A DNA stretch of 64,000 nt from the NCBI GenBank assembly GCA_011037195.1, contig JAAEAF010014536.1:50311-114310 (forward strand). Direction: 5' to 3'. This DNA is from Triatoma infestans. Its lineage: Eukaryota > Arthropoda > Insecta > Hemiptera > Reduviidae. This document shows, piece after piece, positions 13,301 through 21,323 of the stretch (its first letter is position 1; every line of letters starts with the position of its first letter). The translations under genes and the position numbers were made by a program. Under the pieces are notes generated by a model, which saw only the letters and a list, made by a program, of their open reading frames with translations, was not told where the DNA came from and made no database searches.

Positions 13301-16300
13301 GAACATCCAGTACACCAACTTCTCCAACTCCCATGGCCCCTACCACCAGCACCTCCAAAAGCTTCAGCCTTTTCGTGAGGACCCGTAAACTTAAGGGCGG
13401 AGGAGTTATATCATGGAAAATGCTAACACAGCACTCAGATTCCTACGCACGCAATCCAGATAATAACCAACATATATACAATAGCTAAAACTCCCTCTGC
13501 AGTCAGTCAGCCAAGTCAGTCCGCCGGAAGCAGTTTAGTTAAGTAATATATCTTTTGTTGAGTGTAATATTCTAGTTAAGTGTCATATGTTTTTCTTTTA
13601 TTTGTACCATTAAATAATAAAGTAGTCTTTTTAAAAAACACTTTTGTGGCACGAATAATATAACTCGCGCCTTAAATTAAAAAAATATATATTTTACCTA
13701 CCTGCTCCCCACCCTCAAACTGTATCAAATGAAACGAGTATAAAATCTGTTTGCTCCTTTACATTAAATTTACATTTTTATTATATATTAAAATTTGTAG
13801 AGATGCCACCTTATCGTCTCCCCTTCGTTTTAGCGAAAGACGTTATCAAGAAAAGTATTTCTGGTATGGTTAACTGTGTGAATTAGCTTACACGTTGTGA
13901 AGTTCCTTTTTCTATTGAAAATGTGGCGAAATTAGTGCAATAATTAATTCGGTTGAGACTCACTATAGAAAAAAGCGAAAAAGCGTATAATTTGCAAAGA
14001 TGCCGGCAATTAGTATACAGTCCCTTGCATGCGGAATATGAGCTCAAAATGTAGAATTTATTTAATAAAGATAATATGTGTATGCAGTGCTCTTTATTTG
14101 CAAAACAAGTTGTGAGTTGTGTTCATTGTGTAACTTACGTGAAAAAAGACACTTAAAATTTCTTAATTACATGTTCAGTATTAGCAGAATTTAGGAGAGA
14201 ATTTTTGGTAAAATAAATCTGGCATAACACGAAATAATAGATATTTTGAAAGGTTAAGATTGGCCAAAATATATCAATTTAGTGAAATATTCATTGCAAG
14301 TACAGATTATTCTGTTTAATCTATGAATTTAATTATTAAATAAAATTAATATAATTAAAAAAGATTATTATTTCCACTCCATGTATACTTTTATTTTAAT
14401 ATCTAGGCGACCACTTCATTTAAAATATACTCTATAAGTCAATTTTTCAATAGTATTTTTTTAGTTTTTTCAAATTAAGGCGTTAACATCTATGATCACT
14501 GGCGCCCGGAGCCTACTCAGTGCACTGCCGGCCTCCAGACAGTTTCTCTCGTTACAGACAACACTGCCTATCACCGGAGGTGAGCTGTAGAGACTCCTAG
14601 GAAGAGATGTATTTTAAAGTGTTATTTCATTTTTTGCTTTTTTGATAATTAGAAATATGTTTTTTATTTTTTTAATCAATTATTGTTTTTTTATTTCATA
14701 GCAAGATTTGTAATTTTTTGTTTAATTCATTTATTTATTAATTTTCTCTGTACTCCAGCAATATAATCTTTTTTACATAAAATGGTATTAATATCGTCAG
14801 GCCTTAAAATTACAATGAGACGTTTGTACGGCAATGGATAGAGCAGTTTTTAAAGAAAAAGAATTCTTTGTTGCTCTACGTTTCGGTACTATTGGTGCCC
14901 TTCTTCAGGAGCTCTTTAGGGTAGAAGAAGAGTAAACCTTGAGAACGATGAGACTGAAAGGAAGCAACTTCATTTCAGTCTCAACGTTACTCCTCTCCTA
15001 CTCTAAAGAGCTCCTGAAGAAGGGCACCAATGGTACTCGAAACGTAGAGCAACAAAGAATTCTTTTTCTTTAAAAACTCTTCTGGCCATTGCCGTACAAA
15101 CATGTCATTGTTAATCTTTTTTACATTTTCTGTTTTGTTTTAAATACGCAGATTATCAAACGGAATAGTATATTTTGTTTTTTGGTACTATTGTATTTTG
15201 CATATCATTTTCTTTTTCAAATACCCTTTTATTATTTAGAAAATGGAAACATGAATATCTCTCAAAATTTAAAGAAAAATTCACCTTGATAACATACAGA
15301 GATACGGGTTGACCTGCACCTTTTCTCAAGATGTTCACGAGTGACCCTTGCAAGCTATCATTAATTACAACTCCATTCAAGGTATCCAATATATCTCCTA
15401 CCATAACATTACCCTATAAAAAAACTTTCTTGAAATTAAAGTCATTCTGAGAAGTAATAGTTATCAATGATTTAAAGTTAATTACATTTTCAGCTGCCAC
15501 ACTATCTTGTAAAACATTTGTTACTAAAGCCATGCCGTTTACAAATCTGAAAGAGAATGGGTGCAAATAATGAAGTTTGTAACGAAATTTGACTTTAACA
15601 GACTTCTGATTTCTAAACTCTACTACGTTACTAACGTGATAGATATGCCTAATGTAGTACATGGTACAAGCTGTAGGTGAACAGCTTTAGGTAAATGCCA
15701 GGTAGTATCCAAGAACAATGCATTCTCAATATCCAGTTTGAATTCCAACTTTGAAACTATCATAAGAACTGAAAGAAGCACCTGGGATAGAATTTCATCT
15801 CCGAGAATTGATGATATACTATATAAAGTTTTACGATGTTCTGAAAAGGTCTAAATATGCATATTATCAATACTAACTTTTCATTAAATTTGTTTTAATG
15901 TAAAATAATTATTAAGCTTACTAATATCTGCACTGGAACATGAATGCATCGACGGACTAAAGTAGTTCTAATAAGTAATCGAACTTTACCAAAATTAGTT
16001 GCAACTTTATCACTCCTTTTAACTTTTTCTATACATGATACATAAGAATATGGACATCTGTAATGTAAACAAAATAAGACATCTGAGATTCCTCGCAATG
16101 AGAAGTTTTATTAAAATTTATAAGAATAGTACACAATGGGTGTTGCCCTAGATGTACTACTAGCTGAACGATTTCATAATTAGAATTTGTGTTGTTCATT
16201 TTTATTTTGTTGAACTAATGTAAAGACCGTTAAGAACTGACAAAAAATTAGAATTCTCATTCAGCTATTATATTGGACATTTGGTGTTCGTTACAATTGC

Positions 16301-19300
16301 TGTATTCAATGTTGTAAATTGGATGTTGAGGTTCGGTCATACAAAAGAACTCTTTTTAAATTTCTACCGACGATTCGGCAAATTTATTGCCTTCTTCAGG
16401 GTCTGTAAAAAGGTTTTATTACAAATCAGAAAAAATAGAAACAACATAAAATATTAACTTAAAATAAATCTTTTCAAAATAATTTTTTTTTAAATAAACT
16501 ATATAAATAAACTAAATAAAAAGCATGATATATACAGCACATTAAAATTTATTTTTAAACTATTGTTGTAGAACAGATCAATATTAAACTAAATCACAAC
16601 TATTGAAACTTTGACAATATGAGGCTTATTGTCAAAGTATGGAAATAACTCGGGAAATATAATACTTACAAAAATTTTCAGTTAGAATTAATTACATACT
16701 CTAGTTTAACCTGCGACATACCATCACCAAGTGTTACGGACATTGGATGGGTCAAGTTCATGTTTGTATTGTATGCAATGTTCGTCAGTGCTGTAGTCTT
16801 GTCAGTCGGTTTTACGACTATAAAACTAAAAAAACCGACTGATGACTACAGCTAATTTTATTTAGTTTATTTATATGGTTTATTTTTTAAAATATTTTTA
16901 TTTTGAAAATATTTTAAGTTCATATTATATATTGTTTCTATTTTTTCTGATTTGTATTAAAACCTTTGACAGACCCTGAGAAGGCAATAAATTTGCCGAA
17001 ACGTTGGTAGAAATTTAAAAAGAGTTCTTTTGTAAGACCGAACTTCAACATCCAATTTACATTATATTGACATTGAAGTAATCTCTGTATTAGTTGTATT
17101 CATGATCATTACTCATAGATTTTCTAAAGATGTAGACAATTTTTGATATGTAATTAATATATAAAGTAATGTTTTACAGAATATTATCTGAATAAAAAAA
17201 GTTTTTATAATGACCAATTGAGGTCGAAACTTCAACTATCTTATAACGTTTGAAAAACTAATTAAACAATAAGAGATTACTTGTGGTTATTTTAATACTT
17301 ACCTAAACAAGAATTAAGTTTAGATTTAAAAGGAAACCAAAATATACATGATGAACACTCTAGTAGTCTTGATTAAAACAAATATGAATGGTGAATACTC
17401 TAGTCGTCTATATTAGGTAGATAATCAAAGCCAGATGGTACTTAGTTTATTAAATAAAAGTAATTTCAGAGAGTCAGGGCACCATTTATGTGTTCTTTAT
17501 GTAAGACGTCTGAAGTAAAAGATATACATAATACAAGTTTATCAGATAATTTAATTCCTACTATTTTAAATGATTTAAAAATAGAATTTCAAAAGATGTT
17601 AGGTAAAGCTCAGTTATCTCAGATTCATAGTTTACAAGGAGCTAAAAATAGACGTAGGTGCAGTCATTACATTTCGGACAAAAATGATATATATTTAATG
17701 AAAGTGATCTTTAGATTGCGTGGGCAGTTGCTTAGTCTTAACTTTAATGTAACTCGACCAGAAGAAGCCAGAAAGTGTACTCTATGTTCTCTCAGTGTTT
17801 ATGCAGATATTCCATTATTTGGTGGTGTGTTTGGTATTAACTGAGTAAAGATTAAGATAGCTAGGGAAAAAACAATTGGATCGGACTGAAATAATTGAGT
17901 TATTGAATGGAAAGAATAGGAAAGATCTGTTTTATTATCATTAACTGCCAGCAAATATAGATCCTTTTTGATAACGAAATATAATGGCTAGTTAAAGGAA
18001 GTAGAATAGGATTTATTTATTATTTTAAGTATGTAATGTTATTTTTCAGTTTTAATTTTATGTTATCACAGCAGTATGTAAAAGAACATGTTTTCGTTAT
18101 TTTTTCTACTATATAAATTTAAGATTGTTTAAATTTTATGTCTACTGCAACTCGAACTGACGGAATATCCACGACCTATGAGTTTAGTTTTAAAACTGTA
18201 TATTAGGATTGATTAAATGTACATATGTATATAATTCGATAAACTTATAAACTTATCAGTTTTTTGTGTGTGCTCTATTTAAAAGAATTCCACTTTAATT
18301 ACAGTCCACTGATGGTAGTTGTCAAGTGTAGTCTTTATTTCAGAAATATACAGTGGGCCAAAAAAGTCTGAACACTCTAACTGAATTTTATTGTTACGGA
18401 TATTAACAATTTTTTCCAGCGGAAAACAAATATGTAATTTCATAACAAAAAACTTTTATTTCAAAAGTTATAATTTTTTTTTAAATATGAACGAAAATAG
18501 TTTTTTCATCAAAAAACTACAAACAAACGCAAAAAAAAAGTCTCTTAATACTACATATTAACACATTATTACATATTCATAATATAATATAATGTCTATA
18601 ATCTTGCAGCACCTCGTTTGTTTCTTATAACTTCCAACAAACGAACTTTCATTGATCGTACTAACTTTGATGTAATTTCTACAGGAATTTTAACCCATTC
18701 TTCCACAACAACCTTTTTTAATTCTTCTCGGTTCCATATATTCCTCGTTTTCTTACTCGGTGAATGATTTCATCTCATACCTGCTCTGTGGGATTTAGGT
18801 CGGGGGATTCGGAAGAAGTTTTCAGGCGCCGAGGTGCATTTTATAATAGCCATTCCTGAGTTCTTAATGTTTGGGGTCGTTATATTGTTGGAAGACAAAT
18901 GTTCCCTCCAATCCTCATTATTTCACATTCTCGGTTAAATTTTCCGTTAATATATTAATGTACATGTATTGATCCACACTGCCATTAATGAGGTGCAGCT
19001 TACCTACTCCTTCAACACTCCTGCATCCCCAGATCATAACACTGCCCCCTCCAAATTTGACAGTGGGCTTTCAATTTTTCACTTTCAAAGCTTCATTTCT
19101 TTTTCTCCACACTTTTTGCCGACAATCGGAGCCAAAAACATTAAATTTTGACTCATCCGAAAAGATGATGAGTCCCAGAAAGCAGGAGGTTTCGTCAAGT
19201 GTTCTTTTGCGAAATCAAATCGGTGCTTACGATTTACTTGACTAATAAATGGCTTCCTCCTAGGAACTCGGCCATAATAATTAAATTCACGCAACTTATT

Positions 19301-20949
19301 TCGAACAGTCTAAGGTGTTACACTTACCCCGTAGTCTTGTGATAAATTTTGATTGATTTGTAGCGCACTTGTTGTAAGAATTTACCGTGTGTGAATGGAA
19401 TTCAGTTTAGGTTGCCTTCCGCTACGGGGCCTATTAGAAGCACATCCCAACACGGTATTTTTATTATATTAAATACCGTGGAAGGATTTTTATGAACAAT
19501 TTTCCAATTTCTTGAATTCTTTTTTTTCTTTCGCAAACTCACCATTAATTCCCAAATGGCTTTTGGTACATCCATTTCAGTGGTTAAATATTAAAGGCTA
19601 AAGAGGTTTCCATCAACTGAACTGTAATTTGATTCCAAATCCAACCATTTTTGTTCTTATTTGTTGATCTGAGTACTTCATTATATGTGTTCACAAACTT
19701 TTTTTGCAATGTTTACCAACAAAGACGCCAAAATAATTCCATGAACAATTTATGATCGGAAAAATATCATAGTATTTTATATAAAATGAAAACTGAATGC
19801 TTGTTACTATAAAAAAAAACTGATTCTATGATAACAAAATTGATTCATAAAATGCATGTAGGGTGTTCACAGACTTTTTTGGCCCAGAGTATATATATAT
19901 GTACTTAACCTTAAATTATTCTTGAAAATACAGACATTATTATTATTATTAATTTGTCTAAGTACTGGTCAAATCTAGATAACTTATTTTAATAAAGTTG
20001 TAAAAATATTAGGCGATCCTCTTATTCTCCCTTCTAAAGAATAGTGAACTGTAACTTAGCTATATCTGAATCCCAATTTCCCAGCTCTAAAATACAAAAT
20101 CTCTGTTTAATTTAAAAAACAGAGTCTGAATATGATCAGAAAAAGCTTAATCAGAAAGTTTAAACTGTAATGTATTTTTTCGAAAAAACAACACTTACCC
20201 CAGTTTCTCATTCCCAAAATGTTCTAACCAACTCCAGCATTCTGGAGCACGAAATAACCCAATGACATTCCTTTGAATATTAAGACCCTTGTAAAAGATT
20301 TTTTCAATGCATTCACAGAAATTTCTGACATTCCTGTCTTCATCTGTGATTGGTTTCGGTGACTCACTGAGAAATTTCGTTGCATACCCTACAAAATAAA
20401 TTTCAATGTTTTGCATTATAATCTGAATGAACAATTTAAATACTTCTCTTTAATGACTACCATAATACAAACAAAACAAAAAAAAGAATGAAAAGAAATA
20501 GCAAATGAAATAGTAAGTATGTAGAAGAGCTTAGAGAGATACCTTAATGGTTATTATCAAGAATGTAAAAAAACTAAAATAACTCAGAAAAGCCAGTACT
20601 TATTCGAAGTAATTTTATAGTCCCAAGTACTGAATGGCTTAACTTTCTACAATATATATCCGAAAAATTAATAAGAATATTACAAAGAATACTGAAATTA
20701 TTATTTAAAATGCATGTAGGGTGTTCACAGATTTTTTTGGCCCAGAGTATATATATGTACTTAACGTTAAATTATTCTTGAAAATAAAGATATTATTATT
20801 ATTAATTTGTCTAAGTACTGGTCATATCTAGATAATAACTTATTTTAATAAAGTTGCAAAAATATTATGCAAATGCAATGGTCGTGAAAATAACGTAATT
20901 CAGCATAAGTACCTTTTAATTCTTTAATCAGTGGATCGGAAACTGACAT
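1389..20949 (-). CDS. RUN + PDZ + PTB/PID domain adaptor protein, 3' end outside window
   Basis: I assembled this host gene from splice sites and phase. Coding exons (minus strand, in order): 20949-20913, 20388-20199, 16057-15922, 15850-15636, 15546-15486, 15413-15285, 4618-4506, 4007-3824, 1471-1389; every junction keeps frame, giving 382 codons plus two bases. The protein starts [12 protein letters not shown]. Exons 2-4 (residues ~13-193) read as a RUN domain ([49 protein letters not shown]). Exons 5-6 (~194-256) read as a PDZ domain ([13 protein letters not shown], then [19 protein letters not shown]). Exons 8-9 (~295-383) read as a PTB/PID domain ([13 protein letters not shown], then [10 protein letters not shown] and YFAYIAG). 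Family knowledge: RUN domains bind small GTPases or motors, and PDZ and PTB domains bind peptides, so a cytoplasmic trafficking or scaffold adaptor is inferred. The exon 4 donor was set at AC/GTTAGT because the donor four bases further on breaks frame. Later exons are not seen in 1-1388, so the gene runs off the left edge. Confidence 0.88.
1992..2690 (+). repeat. R repeat copy 1 (diverged)
   Basis: Starts with the small palindromic head (TCTTCCTGCTATAAGAGGAAG), then the R consensus order: GTCAAATTTTCGATA, the AACAG..AAAAACGAAAA block, CAAAATTCCTCAACC, then two ~270-bp modules (ACAACTTTTATTTGAAACAT, CGGGAAAATTCATTTAAGG, TTATACAATTCT). About 20-25% diverged by eye from better copies. Lies in an intron of the RUN/PDZ/PTB gene. 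Confidence 0.8.
2691..3823. other. Intron sequence; (TAA)n tract
   Basis: No coding signal. An ATAATA microsatellite at 2995-3023 is followed by GCTTTATTTCAC, which resembles the 3' tail of a minus-strand LINE, but no LINE protein is recognisable. The rest (including 3182-3364, open on minus) shows no domain. Confidence 0.4.
4031..4349. repeat. Palindrome with hammerhead ribozyme core (family H1)
   Basis: Two ~130-145 bp arms (4031-4166 and 4200-4349) are inverted copies around a ~35-bp centre. The plus arm contains CTGACGA (4268-4274), stem II GGAT-GAAA-ATCC, GAAA (4288-4291) and cleavage triplet GTC (4295-4297). The minus arm has CTGACGA (4104-4098) with stem II GAAT-GAAA-ATTC, a compensated change, but GAAT in place of GAAA. 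This matches the hammerheads found in Penelope-like terminal repeats. It lies in intron 7 of the host gene, between exons 7 (4618-4506) and 8 (4007-3824). Confidence 0.7.
4268..4297 (+). ncRNA. Type I hammerhead ribozyme core, H1 plus arm
   Basis: CUGACGA, a 4-bp stem II with tetraloop, GAAA and GUC are all present in the correct order. Stem III is minimal (A-U and U-G), as known for Penelope hammerheads that act as dimers. Flanks (ACT against AGG, with more pairs outward) can form a short stem I. Confidence 0.6.
4620..5739. other. Intron 6 left part, no feature seen
   Basis: AT-rich sequence between exon 7 of the RUN/PDZ/PTB gene and the next palindrome. The open frame at 4883-5113 has no recognisable domain. 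Confidence 0.4.
5795..5832 (-). ncRNA. Hammerhead ribozyme, H2 minus arm
   Basis: Mirror image of the plus-arm ribozyme with all conserved core bases unchanged, so both strands of the palindrome could cleave themselves if transcribed. Confidence 0.7.
5909..5946 (+). ncRNA. Hammerhead ribozyme, H2 plus arm
   Basis: Core residues: CTGAAGA 5913-5919, stem II 5921-5932 (five GC-rich pairs with AA loop), GAAA 5933-5936, GTC 5940-5942. CATC (5909-5912) pairs with GATG (5943-5946) as stem I. The palindromic ACCGGT would favour a dimeric ribozyme. Confidence 0.7.
6147..6362 (+). repeat. tRNA-derived SINE, 5' part, split by the LTR element
   Basis: Head: AGCTAAGGTTAGCATACTGG (box A region) and GGTTCGAGTCCAGC (box B). 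Body includes CTGTCCGAGGCCAGCAGTGC and GGGCGCCAATGATCATAG. It stops at GATGTTGATGCG where the LTR begins; the SINE tail (CGCGCCTTAAATTAAAA) resumes at 13667, so the retrotransposon inserted into it. Confidence 0.9.
6363..6605 (+). repeat. 5' LTR
   Basis: 243 bp. Shares GCACGCAATCCAGATAATAA and GTCAGTCCGCCGGAAGCAG with the 3' LTR but lacks a ~20-bp segment (TTGAGTGTAATATTCTAG) present there. The LTR end is followed directly by GGCGCTCATCAAC, a primer-binding-like site. Confidence 0.9.
6606..7534 (+). other. LTR-element leader before gag
   Basis: Untranslated leader of the retrotransposon, AT-rich with A/T runs. No protein signal before the gag ATG at 7535. Confidence 0.6.
7535..8741 (+). pseudogene. 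gag-like region of the LTR element
   Basis: Starts at [11 protein letters not shown] frame break lies near 7813; the second open piece is 7971-8741. The C-terminal half is rich in Asn, Pro, Tyr and Gln (repeated [12 protein letters not shown] stretches) and then basic, as in errantivirus Gag. No CCHC knuckle is seen, also usual for errantiviruses. Structural protein assignment is by position and composition. Confidence 0.65.
8701..9081 (+). pseudogene. Retroviral-type aspartic protease region
   Basis: Contains the active-site motif [11 protein letters not shown] near its start and the later hydrophobic [11 protein letters not shown] strand typical of Ty3/gypsy proteases. It overlaps the end of the gag piece in another frame. 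The product is cut off from the reverse transcriptase by stops after 9081. Confidence 0.75.
9200..10115 (+). pseudogene. Ty3/gypsy reverse transcriptase relic
   Basis: Fragments in several frames show the order of a gypsy [10 protein letters not shown], then [23 protein letters not shown], the catalytic YMDDIIV at ~9659, and the thumb/connection [18 protein letters not shown] and [15 protein letters not shown]. Several frameshifts and internal stops make it inactive. Sequence from 10116 to 10500 is expected to be RNase H/linker but is too degraded to assign. Confidence 0.85.
10518..11431 (+). pseudogene. Integrase relic of the LTR element
   Basis: 10518-10799 carries the zinc-binding part ([11 protein letters not shown] ... 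CDTCK). 10898-11431 carries the catalytic core with ADNSKEF and [11 protein letters not shown]; the first Asp lies just upstream (QIDSLF) across a frame break. The third acidic position reads Asp where integrases normally have Glu, probably decay. A stop at 10797-10799 separates the two pieces. Confidence 0.85.
11773..13403 (+). pseudogene. env-like region of the LTR element
   Basis: The first open piece (11773-12054) ends with RNKR followed by GLMNALG, the furin-type site and adjoining hydrophobic motif conserved in errantivirus envelope-like proteins. The second piece (12426-12764) has spaced Cys residues. The last piece (13117-13403 and on into the LTR) begins with a membrane-spanning stretch ([17 protein letters not shown]) and a basic, Ser/Pro/Thr-rich tail. 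Stops and frameshifts separate the pieces, so no functional protein can be made. Confidence 0.75.
12672..12841 (+). repeat. Tandem duplication inside the env region
   Basis: An ~89-bp unit (12672-12760) is repeated at once (12761-12841) with a 9-bp difference (TAAATGCAA missing in the second). It arose after the element lost function or helped destroy env. Confidence 0.85.
13404..13666 (+). repeat. 3' LTR
   Basis: 263 bp, AGTTATAT...ATATAACT, directly after the AAGGGCGGAGG purine tract. It keeps the segment deleted from the 5' LTR. Confidence 0.9.
13667..13690 (+). repeat. 3' remnant of the SINE split by the LTR element
   Basis: CGCGCCTTAAATTAAAAAAA is the exact end of the SINE seen intact at 43258-43498; it continues the 5' part ending at 6362. 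Confidence 0.85.
13691..14464. other. Intron sequence, nothing recognised
   Basis: AT-rich; no exon, repeat family or domain seen on either strand. Confidence 0.4.
14465..14606 (-). repeat. tRNA-SINE, 5'-truncated
   Basis: Minus-strand copy of the body and tail (GGCGCCCGGAGCC, GCACTGCCGGCCTCC, GTTACAGACAACACTG, CTCCTAGGAAGAGA); the tRNA head is missing. Confidence 0.85.
14823..15105. repeat. Palindrome with hammerhead cores (family H3)
   Basis: Nearly perfect inverted arms (GTTTGTACGGCAATGG ... CCATTGCCGTACAAAC) around ~14940-14990. Each arm has CTGAAGA and GAAACGTA with GCTC/GAGC as stem I. The plus arm (15010-15050) keeps six of seven stem II pairs; the minus arm (14873-14912) has lost one base of stem II. 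A diverged single arm is at 44325-44430 next to the mariner relic. Confidence 0.7.
15010..15050 (+). ncRNA. Hammerhead ribozyme-like core, H3 plus arm
   Basis: GCTC (15010-15013), CTGAAGA (15014-15020), stem II GGGCACC-AAT-GGTACTC with one C-A mismatch, GAAA (15039-15042), GTA triplet, GAGC (15047-15050). Confidence 0.55.
16310..17065. repeat. Long palindrome with decayed hammerhead cores (family H4)
   Basis: Arms 16310-16535 and 16850-17065 are inverted copies; a second small hairpin (16783-16855, TCAGTCGG/CCGACTGA) lies in the loop. Minus arm: CTGAAGA, stem II GGCAA..TTGCC, but GAAT for GAAA. Plus arm: GAAA kept but CTGAGAA for CTGAAGA. Each arm has one inactivating change at a different place. 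It lies in intron 2 of the RUN/PDZ/PTB gene. Confidence 0.65.
17488..17844 (+). pseudogene. C-terminal fragment of a non-LTR retrotransposon ORF
   Basis: Contains a short helical segment [12 protein letters not shown] then [17 protein letters not shown], the C-terminal zinc-binding region of a LINE polyprotein (RxRG...LN...CxLC...ED..HF). A second relic of the same kind is at 49735-50121. Following sequence to ~18200 may be its 3' UTR (GACGGAATATCCACGACC resembles the tail of the other copy). The clade is not certain. Confidence 0.5.
18351..19889 (-). mobile_element. Tc1-like DNA transposon, degenerate
   Basis: 1539 bp between inverted ends CAGTGGGCCAAAAAAGTCTG and CTCTGGGCCAAAAAAGTCTG (reverse of the right end), with flanking TA on both sides. 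The transposase runs on the minus strand: fragments include [21 protein letters not shown] and, nearer the C-terminus, [14 protein letters not shown] and [16 protein letters not shown]. Stops and shifts make it inactive. It lies in intron 2 of the RUN/PDZ/PTB gene. Confidence 0.92.
20707..20868. repeat. Duplicate of the Tc1 right end plus its flank
   Basis: Repeats 19847-20013 (Tc1 end CACAGA..TTTTTTGGCCCAGAG then TATATATGTACTTAAC...TTTTAATAAAGTTG) with few differences. The two copies flank exon 2 (20388-20199) of the RUN/PDZ/PTB gene as direct repeats. Confidence 0.9.
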
Positions 20950-21323
20950 GTGTATTATGAAAAATAATCCATTTCATTCGTTAAATAATTGTTTAAAACC
21001 TCTTCTAAGGAGTCTGTTAGATTGGTTGAAGCATTAGAAGTACAAAAGTTAAAACTTTCAAAATGAAATAAACAAAATAGGTTACCTAATCCAGACTGTT
21101 ACCTCCTATGTATGCTTGTGAGACAGAAGAAAATTTCAGCAGATGAAAGTGGAATAATCATATAGTTTTCTACAATAAATAACGTCTGAATTATTATTCA
21201 ATAATTGTTATTTAAACAAGTGGTCTCAGCTGTTAGATTTTTAGGAAGGTTAAAACGTAATATAATGATAAGATAATAATTTTTAAAGTCGATAGTATTT
21301 TTAGAGATTAGTGATTAAATAAG
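20950..21323. promoter_or_regulatory. Shared head-to-head promoter region
   Basis: The start codon of the RUN/PDZ/PTB gene (minus, 20949) and that of galactokinase (plus, 21324) are divergent with 374 bp between them. No other coding sequence lies there. It must hold both 5' UTRs and both promoters unless an upstream non-coding exon exists. I see no convincing TATA box or named motif; the bidirectional role is inference from geometry. Confidence 0.55.

Larger units (their letters stand above)
6363..13666 (+). mobile_element. Errantivirus-like gypsy LTR retrotransposon, degenerate
   Basis: 7.3 kb element with LTRs 6363-6605 and 13404-13666, each beginning AGTTATAT and ending ATATAACT. A primer-binding-like TGGCGC follows the 5' LTR and a purine tract AAGGGCGGAGG precedes the 3' LTR. 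Order inside: leader, gag, protease, reverse transcriptase, integrase, env-like ORF, the plan of insect errantiviruses. Reading frames are broken many times and the LTRs differ by substitutions and a ~20-bp deletion, so it is dead. Target duplication is 4 bp (TGCG/CGCG). It occupies intron 6 of the RUN/PDZ/PTB gene, opposite in strand to that gene. Confidence 0.93.

Noticed and set aside
15622..15636. Exon 4 donor of the RUN/PDZ/PTB gene at TTA/GTAACG
   Set aside because: It leaves exon 5 in a frame with an early stop; AC/GTTAGT four bases upstream keeps the PDZ frame.
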